Shown in pieces: positions 33,801 to 44,411 of a stretch of DNA of 64,000 bases. Each line of letters opens with the position of its first letter. The stretch's first letter is position 1. This DNA is from Pohlia nutans (Eukaryota; Streptophyta; Bryopsida; Bryales; Mniaceae). The translations under genes and the position numbers were made by a program. The notes beneath the pieces were generated by a model that did not search any database, was not told the origin of the DNA, and saw only the letters and a program-made list of their open reading frames with translations. The stretch is taken from contig CM040087.1 of assembly GCA_022496805.1 (NCBI GenBank), positions 9,622,001-9,686,000 on the forward strand, given 5' to 3'.

Positions 33801-36358
33801 ATCACATGCGAATTAATGTGGTGTACATACCATAATTGGACAGTGAACTAGTCGAACGATCACTGTGGACCCTCTGTTCCGCCCCATTTGTGAGAGTTGC
33901 AGCAGGTTGCAGATCATAGAGTTCGCTTCCAGGACCATGATCAAAGGCGGCACGAAGGCCATAGCCAAGAATCAGCATCTGAAGTTGGAAGGAGTCGACT
34001 GAGGCACCATTACACGGAGGAGAAAGCCAACTGCATTTGAAGGAAACTAAGATTCATGAATGAACAGTATAATTCATGATCGTCAAACCATTGGTATAAT
34101 TATCTGGAACAACAATTTTACCTCTCTGCTTGACTGAGGGTTCCAATGAACAGAAATATACACAGAGAAGAACTGGGAGACTTTCTTAAGCACTTTCATT
34201 GTTTGTGGCCCGTAACTCACCTTAAAGACAAAGACTTGGAAGTCTGTTCCAGAACGACTGGAGGCTCTGGGATTGCTGGTGGGGCAGGGAGCGTCTCCAC
34301 GACAACTAATCCTGTAACGTACATACATGTATACCTCTTTAATTTTAGTAGTACACATAACAAATTCAATCAATATATATATATATTGATTGAACAGGGA
34401 ACCTTTCTCAATAACATCTTGTCTGTTAGAACCACTAAACCTGACACAAATTTATATGTTCCGAGCAAACTTCTGAAGTGTTTTTGCAATGACCGGATTT
34501 CTTCAAATTAGGAATAGAACAAAAATCAACGATAATGATGATTCTGAAAGGATTTAATTGTGACATACGACTGTAAGGGCCAGCTCCCAGCTTGCTGCAT
34601 GCTTGTACTCGGAAGCAATAAGTTGAACCAGGCTCCAACTCTTTTGCAACGAAGCTGCTGTCCGTGCTACACCCCACTCTGGCAAAAACGCTTGTCTGTG
34701 AACCCCCAAGTTCTCTCCATGCGCTTGCTCGCATTTCCATCTGCAACCAATATGTATGTCAGTGAACATTATCAAACGTAACTAGCCAAGTAGGGTGATG
34801 GCCTCATATGGGTACGCCCTCCAAAAACAGTGTGACTATCCAGAAATATCTTTTTGGTAAGATAAAAAAGATTTGGAAAATTGTAAAAATTAGACAGTGT
34901 TATAGACACCATAGATGCAGCTATATACATGGTGTTAAAGATGGAATTTTTAGCACACATAAAATGAATTAAACATAAGTCACCCTATGTGAAACGCGTA
35001 AAAGTAGTACCCATATCAAGCCATTCCCTAGTAGAGAATCTCATGTTTAATTTTTTAAATGCAATAAAAACCAGAAAGTCTACAGGTATGGAAAGAAAAC
35101 ATGATTTGATTGTTGCAGATTTCAACAAAGCAAACTTTAACAAAGCAAACTTAAAAGGCGGGTACCTCCACCCAAAAGACAGTGATTGGAGACCCGCCGT
35201 CATGGACAGGAGGACGCCATTGCAACTCAACCTCATTGCTCCCAATGTTCAATGCTTTGGCCATCAATGGAGCATCCGGAGGACCAGGCAAGGTGCGGCA
35301 TAGAGCTGTGTACGTACGTACGTCAACACAACATTTGCAAGATTGTAATTACTTGAACATCTTAATACATTGAAGCATCAAATTTTCAGTAAACAACAAT
35401 TCTCCTTAAAACAGTTTAAAACAACATAATTTCCATAAATTGAACATGCTAGAATAAAATTTCAATATTCCCTGTTCCGAATGTCGCTACTAAAGCAAAG
35501 TCTTCCTAAAGCAGAGTTAGTAGTACTTTACGTACCTTCCCAAGACCGGTCGCTGTCAGTAGCCCGAAGGCGCAATCCAACTTCTGTATCTGTGGAGAGG
35601 AATTTATATTACACAAAGTTGTGAGATCGCTCATGATTGCTCATTAATACAATCTGAAGCCAATTGTAGAAGAATGATCCTCGTGAAGTTTAATAAACCA
35701 AATTCATAATTTAATGTGCTAAGGAAATTCCGCATAAGCGTACCCGCTGGAAGCCCGGTCACACAATGGGAGGTGGCGCTCCCATGGTATACTAACGTCC
35801 ACGCGAAAGATGTACCCATCTTGATCTCAATCTTAAATCTATAGATGCATAACATTTACATACCGTACGAGCATTAGTTGATTCCAATGTTGAAAACACT
35901 ACGGTTAGAATCAAAGCTAGCAAATACCCATAATTGCAAAGTGCACCGAAACTTGTAAAGTAAAGAAAAAATGGCACCCAAATGATCATATACACCCAAT
36001 TTGTAGCAGACTTGTAGGGAAAAGCTCACCTAGTGTTGTTCGGAAGAAAGTTGAAGAGAAAAATGTCGCCCCAGTTGAGGGCGATGCTATTGGTCGTCGT
36101 GCTTGTTGTCACCGGAGGTCCACCAAAACGCTTGAGAAGTTGCGTTGGGGACGACGATTGACACTGATCGACCACTTCGCCGTGGTGCACCTCTGCAACT
36201 CGAGTAAATGTTGCAACGGGCTCTTCACCATCCGAGGCCGCTCCACGGTTGCCTTCAAGTGCCACCGTGGGAGAATTCTCGCGAGATTGCAATTCTCGCT
36301 CCACGCTTGCCGCCTCAACTTTAGGTGGACTTTCAATATCCGCGGATTCTTCCGCCAT
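30817..36358 (-). CDS. FNDC3-like tail-anchored protein with about five fibronectin type III domains
   Basis: Thirteen minus-strand exons join with every phase consistent and GT-AG junctions: 36358-36030, 35838-35744, 35589-35536, 35305-35166, 34740-34569, 34311-34221, 34030-33831, 33542-33406, 33285-33154, 33020-32812, 32422-32204, 31905-31782 and 31416-30817. The CDS is 2,502 nt, 833 residues. The start is the ATG at 36358 (MAEESADIES); the frame upstream opens only from TTG. After an acidic leader (1-78), FN3-like domains lie at about 80-159, 163-265, 270-420, 427-550 and 553-656, shown by repeated Trp, PxxP and YxFRVxAxN motifs. Then comes a Pro-rich region (657-765) with repeats of about 24 residues containing VPAVP. 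A hydrophobic helix at about 808-830 ends three residues before the stop, giving a tail anchor. Animal FNDC3A/B have the same plan of many FN3 domains and a C-terminal anchor. I infer an ER or other endomembrane protein with the FN3 array in the cytosol. Its function in plants is unknown to me. Confidence 0.85.
31495..31729 (+). repeat. MITE (GGxTGATGGCC family) in intron 12 of the FNDC3-like gene
   Basis: Termini read GAATGGCCTGACATGGG and, inverted, GGTGATGGCCTCATATGGG. The inner part carries TCTTTAACACCATGTATA and ATCAAAAAGATATTTCT. Related copies lie at 32531-32762, 34791-35030 and 45890-46037. Confidence 0.7.
32531..32762 (+). repeat. Second copy of the GGxTGATGGCC MITE, intron 10 of the FNDC3-like gene
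   Basis: It shares the TTAACACCATGTATGTAGTTG core and the GGGGTATCCATATCAAGCCAT end with 31495-31729, in the same orientation. The left terminus is more eroded. Confidence 0.65.
34791..35030 (-). repeat. Third, inverted copy of the GGxTGATGGCC MITE, intron 4 of the FNDC3-like gene
   Basis: It is the reverse complement of the two other intronic copies over about 235 bp. Ends read TAGGGTGATGGCC and GCCATTCCCTA, consistent with a TA target duplication. Confidence 0.7.
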
Positions 36359-36560
36359 AGTGTTCAGCGTCGTCTGCGGAGCACTAGAGCTCACCCACCA
36401 CGTCCGGCTCAAATTCCTAGGCTCTTAGGGTTTCAAAGTCTTCTAGGGTCTTGCGGGTTCCTTTGATCGTGTCCTAGGGTTCCGTTGTGGCGTTGTAACC
36501 TTCACCAACTAGGAGAGAAGAGAAGAAGGGTCGGAAAAGAACGAATCGTGTCAAGTCAAA
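36359..36560 (-). promoter_or_regulatory. 5' leader and likely core promoter of the FNDC3-like gene
   Basis: The DNA upstream of the ATG is less AT-rich than further out and contains several CCTAGGA/CCCTAA-type motifs on the gene strand. No TATA box is obvious. The transcription start is not fixed. Confidence 0.3.
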
Positions 36561-39558
36561 AACTCCACTTGGATATATCAATTGGGACTCTACAAGAATG
36601 ACCCTAAACAACTTGTGCAACGTGCTTTTTATTTTTCTTTCACATTAGTTCTTCAAAGCAAAAATGTTTTAGAATTCAATCGCTTCACGCACACTTTGTA
36701 ACTAATTAGGCCACTACCCTGCTAATGCTAACTATTGAATAGTCACATACAATCGGTCTTCTACAATTATGAAGAATCAATAGATTATGGTGACATCTTA
36801 AACTAAATATAGCAATTTTTTTAGTGCACGTACGAATGAATGCACGCTAGTGGTGCCAAGGCCGTAAACCTTGATGTTTAAGTAATTTGTAAGTCTTTTC
36901 AAATGATCGTACGACACCTACCTTTTTATAAAATAAGAGTTCTTTTGTGTATATCTTAAACAGAAAATGGAAAACATGAAATAGAAAATCCCTCTAAAGT
37001 AGGAGTTCTTCAATCACATAATTATATGATTTCAAAAGCAAGATGAAACACTTCTCCTCAAAAGCTAAGGTTCTTTCAAATATATCTCCAAACGAAAAAT
37101 GTAAAGCGTATGTAGTGTGCACCTCAAAAGTCAAAAGCACAAAATCTTACAAATACATTTCAAAAAGAAGATTAGGAATGGCTTTAAAAACAAGAATCCT
37201 TTCATATATGTCTCGTTAGTAGCTTACTAGATGCTCGTTAGTAACTTACTAGTAGAAGTGGAGTTGCAAAACTTAGCTCTTTTGAAATGTCGCTCTGTAA
37301 ACCCCCCAACTTGCCTCGAGAATTCTTTTTAGATCTATGTGTAAAAAGATTTAGCAATCCACAATTGAAAAAGTGGTAAAAGAGAGTCGCAAAGCTTGAA
37401 TTTGTTTAACTCGATCCGTTGAGCCTACAAGTTGAAACAAAGCCAAAGTCACTAATTTTTTGTTCATTTATGTATTGAAATGCTTACCTTGAAAAGTGAA
37501 AACCCTAGTAAGCAATTCTTAAGATGCGCTTTATCTTCATTCACAAGAAAAACTTTCAATTATCAACTATACTTGATTGTTGATGTCATGTACAAAAAGA
37601 CATATTAGCTAACGGGAATCAGTCATTATATCTTGTAGCTCTAAGGATATTAGGTTAAAGTTTATGGCGGCAAACAAGTTTGTAAAGAAGATGTGCAAGA
37701 GCCAAGAATTGGTGACGATGACAATATATGTAACCCAAAGTTAGGATTTTCCATAATTACAAGTTAATGTCACATTACTGTCATTTATGAATAATATTTC
37801 AACTCTAATTAAGTACATTTTTAGACATAGCTAGCAATCGCTATACTGTATTGTTTCTATAATCAATATAACTACTCGTTTGCTAATGGGAGCATGAATT
37901 AGAGAGTAGACTTTGTCATTTATCATCCTCGCTAAACAATTAAACAAACCATTGCAACATATTATCTATTTATAAATACTTATAACGTAAGGTAGCAATC
38001 ACTATCTTGTTTTCATTAAAGATAGTCAATTAATTATCCCGTTTGCCACCTACGCCCTAATGAACAAACCTTTGAAATAATTTGTTTATGCATGAGACAA
38101 ATCATTCCAACAAACTATCTATTTATGATGATGCTTGACTCTTTGGATCTATATACATATCATGATTATTATTAACATAACTACCCAATTGATCAATATG
38201 TCAATTACAGGGGTTTAAACTAATCATTCATTGTATAAGTACTTATAAGAATAAAATTTAAGGCTCGGGGGTGCAGCGTACTAAACATGTAAGAGTATAC
38301 ATGAGTGCACAAGAGGGATATTAATTTGAACATTGTTAATATATTTACAAATTGAACATTGTTGAACAATGGATATTACGTATACATACAATAAACATAT
38401 TTACAGCTAAAAATATTGATGTATACATGTATAAAACATATATTTAGGATGTAATAGATCTGTACACAAAAGTTTTAGATATAAAACCCCTCATATACAA
38501 AGGTGTTTTCAGAGGGGGTCATGAACGCACGTGGGTCATGAATGCACGTGGGTCATGAACGCACGTGGGGGGGGAGGGGGGGGGGGGGGCACTAGCGAAA
38601 ATCGTAGAAACAACGTGCGATAAAAAATAGGGTCCTATATATTCCTTGTAGATAAATTTTGTACATGTAAAATACATTGCTCTAAATTGTAAAACTACAT
38701 TATAAATAATATAGCATTCAATATATCATGGAAGATTTATTTTACTGGTACATATAAAATACCATGCCAATTATTTTTATAGGGGGTAGGTGTAGACTAT
38801 GAAGGGCAACTGGCTGTCAGAAATTAATTTTGGATGAAAACAGAGTCTTTTACATCCGACTTCTGGGGTGACAACCTCGCGCGGCAAGTTCAACGTCCCA
38901 ATGACGGTATCCAACGGCAATCCCATGTTCTTAACCTAGATAGGTTGCAGAAGCCCTTTAGCATGAGTCTGCACTTTCAAAACTGAACTAAAGTTGTAAG
39001 AAAAAAAAATGGAGAGCAAGAAAAAAATGGGGAGTAAGAATTTAAAAATGGGGTATAAGTAAAATACCCCTATTTAAATAGCAACCTAGAAAAATTATAA
39101 GTACTAATAGGATACAATTGATTACCAAGTTTTACATTTATTTTAAAATATACCATCTCATATAATCAATTATGCAAGGTAAATAGCCCCCATTTTAATA
39201 GGTCATTATCGCAGGTGTATGCAAAATATACAAGGAAGTGCCCCCCCCTTGAGTCCTAAACGTCCTTGCCCCACTCCAAATTTGTCAATTTTGCAAAGAT
39301 GCATCATTGAATGCAACCCACATGGATATTTTGCACTTGATGTATGAATAGAAGTTGTATATTATGAAATTTTGATTCTATCCATACGGTCAAATCTACG
39401 TTGTTACCGACTTTTGTATAAAATTTAAAACTTAAAATTCAAAATTATTTTATAATTTGATTACAAATAAGATATTGACAATTTGTACATGAATTTTTTT
39501 GTGATTGGTTGAGATGTAATCCTCTAAGTGTAGTGATTTTTGGAGATTTTTTAATTTT
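36561..39558. other. Long AT-rich intergenic stretch, no gene seen
   Basis: There is no long open frame on either strand. The only structured item is the G-box tandem repeat and G-run at 38517-38590. Confidence 0.6.
38517..38590. repeat. 17-bp tandem repeat x3 carrying G-boxes, followed by a G-run
   Basis: The unit GGTCATGAACGCACGTG occurs three times (one has AATG for AACG), each ending in the palindromic G-box CACGTG. A run of G broken by one A follows to 38590. No gene start is nearby, so a regulatory role is not shown. Confidence 0.7.
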
Positions 39559-40787
39559 TTAATCCCTAAAGGACCAGGCCGGTTTTCCAAGTTCAATCAA
39601 CTCAATGTAGAATGAGTATTGATCTTCAATTTTTGAAATATTTTGTAGTAATTCTACTTTTTGTAACAAAGATCATTACGATGGTAACAAGCGTACGTGA
39701 GTGATGTATAGATCAAAAGATACAATCATGCAAAGGTGAAAAACCTAATTGCGGGCAACTCTTGAAAATTTTCATACAATGAACTAAATGCATTTGAATT
39801 TTTGTACACAATGAGCTAAGACCCCCATATATACAACCGCCAAATTCATTTTACCAAATCTAAAGCTCACTTTGCATTTTTGGCATTTTCAAAAAGTTTC
39901 AAACTTGGGCAACGGAACCCAAAAAAAATGCGGCCAACTTTGTGTCTTATAATCTTACTTTTGAGGAACCCTGAATTGTTGAAAATTTGTAAGTGCCAAT
40001 AAATTTAAGTTGGTTGAAATATACTACAATTGAATTAATCAAAAAGGTGTTAGATCAAAAACTATTTGCCTTTTTAATGAAAAGGGGTACTTTTAGGTAG
40101 CTTTGGAGTGTTTGGAGATAAACATGGTTGTGGTCTTTCAAGGGTTAATTTTATGAGTCGATATTTTAAAGAGCACTTTTACTGACTAAAATCTTCGAAA
40201 TTTTGAATGAATCACTGGAGTTATCCTTAAAGTCCATCAAATTTTGAAGAAGATACCGTGAATTTTTTATTATACTCTTATTTCTTCGCTCCAAATAGTT
40301 AGGTGTGAAAGATCTTGGTGGTTTATCATTATTAGGTGTGAAAGAGGTGTGTAAGAGCTTGGTGGTCTTCAAAAGTTTTCAAAAGCTTTTTAGCTCCTTT
40401 CTTGGTGCTAAAAAACGTTTGAAAACTTTTGAAAACCACCAAGCTTTTACACACCTCTTACACACCTAATAATGATAGACCACCAAAATCTTCCACACCT
40501 TCTAACTATTTGGAGTGAAGAAATAAGAGTATAGTAAAGCAAAATTCTTTGTAGATTCATCAAACTGAAAGTGACTTTACGGATATTAACTCTACTACAA
40601 CATGAAATGAGGCAAAAAAGTTTCACAAATCATCTCCTTTCTAATCAAATCACATGCATAAAGCTAATTTTCTATAAAAATGTACAGTAAAAAAATCCCA
40701 CACTGCAAAAGTCAATGACAAATGAAAAAACTGTATTTAATTTTGTACATCCTCCACTTCCTGGACAATTGGACGTTTAGGGGTTAA
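39559..40787. mobile_element. TTAA-flanked piggyBac-like element, 1.23 kb, with internal hairpin
   Basis: It starts TTAA-TCCCTAAAGGACC and ends GGACGTTTAGGGG-TTAA, matching the termini at 42402, 56790 and 62895. It has no coding capacity. A long hairpin lies inside at 40271-40534. Confidence 0.55.
40271..40534. repeat. 264-nt near-perfect hairpin
   Basis: Arm 40271-40394 and arm 40407-40534 are reverse complements over about 124 nt with few mismatches, separated by a 12-nt loop. Each arm also carries an internal near-repeat (TTAGGTGTGAAAG, then again TTAGGTGTGAAAGAGG). A transcript would form a long double-stranded stem. Confidence 0.85.
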
Positions 40788-42401
40788 TATCTAGTCCAAC
40801 AAGCATGAGATTCAATGGTTTGAAGAATTGAAGGGTTTGAGAATACATCAAACGTCATTGAACATCAAACCATTGAATTCCACCCAACGAAAAATAATTA
40901 TGACTACCACCAATGTTTAGACCCAAAAATGTCTACAAACAAGGCATGTTGGTTAGGGTTATAACACTATATAATAATGCAAAAAGCTTACCCCTTGTGA
41001 AACTGACATAACATTCATAACATTCAGTAGCCTTCATGCACTAGATCCTCATCGCATTCAACTTCCACCTATCTACTTAGCTGCTAATGAAGTACTATTG
41101 GGTGTGGAATATTCCACATCATCTACTATAAAGCCAAGACAAGAACAATACATGCTAATGAATGTTATGGAAGCATTGACATTTGCTTGCAAGTTGAGTT
41201 AACCAATGAACCAATAAGCCACATCCTACTAACCAAATAAGACACGAAGTGAGTGATGAAGTTTTATTGTCTTTGGGACTTTGTCCCACAAGACTAGGAA
41301 AACGCTTTGTTTTCATGAGTTACAAATAAAAACAAGTTGTAAAAGTAAATCTGGGGTAAATACTAAGGCAGAGACTACTCGACTAGCCTAGCCGCTTGTT
41401 TTATTGAGGTGAGCTACAGTTTTATTGAAATCCTATCAAAACTAAGGCAGTTTTTTTTGCCCTCTGTTTTGTCCACATGCTGTAAAAAGCCATGATCATT
41501 GTAACCAAAAAAAAAAGAAAAAAAAAGCTAAGCTACCTGCAAAACATGCGGACCTCATCAGGTTCTACTCTGAAGAATGATGCTACAAAGGGTATCATTT
41601 CTTGGGTCCCTCTTCGAACTATCCATGCAAGTCCCGACTCAATGAAGAGGCAAATTGATCATACGAAAAAGAAAAAGAAAAAAAAAGAAAAAACTAAGTA
41701 AGATGCAACAAAGGGCGACAATTCTACGTTACGCATTTCCTGTCAAAACGGAACTACAGGCCACCTCTTTTGGAATATGATGTCTATACGGGTTTTTAAT
41801 TTCTCTCTAACGATCAAAAAGGGCTTGACATTCAAGGGGACGTTTCTAAGTTGACTAATTCCTTCTCCACGAAAGTCAACGCCTCAAGACTAGACTACAT
41901 TCTTTCCCTACTGCTTGTCAAAACAAAGCGTCACGTGTCATCTTGTGACTGGGTTAGGGTGACGTGGACCTCTTAACATCTGACGTGGAAACCCGGTTTC
42001 GACATTGGGCTGTCTGGCTTTGACCCTCACGTACGTTACTGCGACAATTTCGCAGTGGGTAACCAATTCGGATCAAAAAAGAAATTGTAGGCTTGAGCCT
42101 ACCAAGTACCGGCTTCCTGATCAAATGAGCTGAACAGCAAAATTTGAAGCTTCGAGATCCATAAACCTGCCAGTGAGAGTACAAATTCTGAGAGTGAGGA
42201 TTCATGGGAGACAAGAACATAGAATGCACAAATTAACACAGAAAAGTTGGGTCCAGTAAATAAAACCAGAGCTAGATTATATCTTGAGAGGCTTAACTTG
42301 TGTGATGAATTCCGAGACATTGTTGTACACAATGATGACTTCTGACCAGATTTATTAATTGATTGACCTATATTACTCCTATTACTGCTGGTTAGGGAAT
42401 G
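40788..42401. other. Intergenic with a MITE at 41016-41169; no gene seen
   Basis: Lysine-coding A-runs near 41500 and 41670 give a spurious open frame. No other coding signal is seen. Confidence 0.5.
41016..41169 (+). repeat. MITE with CATAACATTCAGTAG termini
   Basis: It begins CATAACATTCAGTAGCC and ends GAATGTTATG. The core TGTGGAATATTCCACA is palindromic. Copies lie at 52053-52232, 54750-54905 (partial), 60384-60565 (inverted) and a relative at 60684-61002. Confidence 0.65.
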
Positions 42402-42623
42402 TTAACCCTTAAATGTCCCATGGGGATAGTATATACTTTGTCGTATAATTGAGATTTGCTACCAACAAGAAACTCTAAGTTGGGATTTTAATGACTCACT
42501 AGAACCGCATTGATCTAAATTTAAACTTCTCTTTTGAACTCAAACCTATTAAAGGTGTGAATACATTCCAAACACACTATATTCTACTGGCTGCAATGGC
42601 ACGTTAAGACGTTTAGGGGTTAA
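42402..42623. mobile_element. Short TTAA-flanked piggyBac-like MITE, 222 bp
   Basis: TTAA-CCCTTAAATGTCCC at the left and GACGTTTAGGGG-TTAA at the right. It has no coding capacity. Confidence 0.55.
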
Positions 42624-43690
42624 GGTAGAAGCCCCCTGATATTCTGGCCACCCATCCTATTTGGGCCATCATATAATGATGATGTATATATATTCAATAC
42701 ATCTTCAGTATTTCATGTACATTGCCAGTACATGGTGGTCAAAATAAGGACGAAATAGGATGCGTGACTAAAATAGGACCTTCACTAAAGTATTAGAGTG
42801 AGTTTTAGACTAAGGTCCTCTCCAAATGTGAGCTTTGATCCAACTTAGCATACTATGATAAAAAAAGAAAAATTAAATGATTTGAAAATGCAGAGAAGGA
42901 TAGGTCTCATCAACAGATATTTAGGATAGGGATATTCTGGGAGTATATTACTTTTAATGAAAAAAAATCAATCAAAAGTGTTCATTTGGTTCAAATTAAA
43001 ACTTCCATTTAGACAGCATATTGCGCAATTAAACCATCACTAACGGACTTGTCATATAAACCCTGGCCCCTGTTTTTTTTTTTTTTCAGTCCTACATGGA
43101 CTCCCTTTCTTTCAATTTTATTTTTAATTTTTACCAACACATACAATATTCTTCCAGTGATATAAATTCAGTCCCATCTTATTTATATTTTTCCCAATTT
43201 GTCATTTAAAAACCATGAAACCTGGGTCCTCTAGGGGTTAAAAGGCCATTTCCGCGTAGTTGTAAGAATGCTGTTGAGAAAATGTTGCGAAGCAAATCTA
43301 ATATATAGTAAGTATATTTAACTGAATTATTCTTAATGTACTCCCCTAAAAACAATCTGAAAAAAAAGTGAGAATGAAAAAAAAGTGAGAATAGGATTAG
43401 AATACATGTTGTTCATGTTTACAATGTGAAAGCCAAAAAGCGCTAACTAAAATTGCCAACTAACCAGTAGGGGCAGTAGGTGTGTTCATTGTTGACAAAT
43501 CTCACTAGTAACTCAATTCATTTCATCTCACCAACACAAGCGAACAGGTCTTAGATAGTTGGACCACCACACCCAAGCTTCACCATTGTATAGTGGACAC
43601 AGAATAAAAGCCACTGCAGCAGGCCATTTAACCTATAACAGACACAATTTTAATCTAAATTACAGAAAAAATAAAATAAATGTTTGATTC
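42624..43690. other. Intergenic, no gene seen
   Basis: A CCTCTAGGGGTTAAAA end-like motif near 43227 suggests one more decayed TTAA-family end. DNA near 43080-43200 resembles 11520-11670. Confidence 0.45.
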
Positions 43691-43860
43691 TATATCTCAC
43701 CCTCCATGGAAAAACTAAAAGGGCTAAAAATAGTCATTTGGGACCCTATATACTTTTTTGACAAGTGTGATGAAATCTGCACTCTGGTGTCATTTATTTT
43801 TAACCACTCCAAATTTCTTTTTTTAGCCCCTTTTGTTTTTCCATGGAGGGTGAGATATCT
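43691..43860. repeat. Small MITE, TIR TATCTCACCCTCCATGG
   Basis: The first and last ~40 bp are inverted copies (ATATCTCACCCTCCATGGAA ... TTCCATGGAGGGTGAGATAT). Total length is about 170 bp. Confidence 0.75.
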
Positions 43861-43980
43861 CATACCATATAAAGAGTTCCACTAGAATGCATCTAGAATA
43901 TCTCAACTAATCATGAACAAATGCATTTTAAACTCTCTTCAACACAAACTGAAATTCAGCACAGCAAGTAAACAAATAAT

Positions 43981-44319
43981 AGAGTTAACCGAAAAGTTAG
44001 CTCAAAGAGGAAAGTTTTAGCAAACTCCTCTTGAACTCCTCTTGAACTCCTCTTGAACTCCTCTTGAACTCATATTGAAATATAAATAGACCGAAAACTA
44101 GTTCAAGATGAGTTGGGAGACAATCTAAAGCAAGCCACTGTCATTATTCTCCACACCTCGCAATGACTTCCACACCTCCTACCAAAGCTCCAAGCCCATG
44201 GCCCACAAGGAGACAAGTTACATATGACACGACACTATTCAACCCAAACATAGCTCAAAAGAATAGCTCAAAAGAGAGGGCAAAAAGGGAGGTTAGATGA
44301 GCTTCTTTTGGTTAACTCT
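43981..44319. repeat. MITE with AGAGTTAACCGAAAAG termini, AAT duplication
   Basis: AGAGTTAACCGAAAAG at the left and CTTTTGGTTAACTCT at the right, with AAT on both sides. It contains four perfect tandem copies of an 11-bp unit (CTCCTCTTGAA) near 44025. A close copy lies at 59074-59395 with only two units. Confidence 0.75.
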
Positions 44320-44411
44320 AATAATGATGAGACAGAGACACTAGAAGCATTTCACAGACACTAGAAGCATTTCATGTAAAGCTCATAAATCATTACCTTT
44401 GGTCTCGGTTG

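Noticed and set aside
41492..41701. A Lys-rich 69-codon frame
   Set aside because: It is created by A-runs at both ends.
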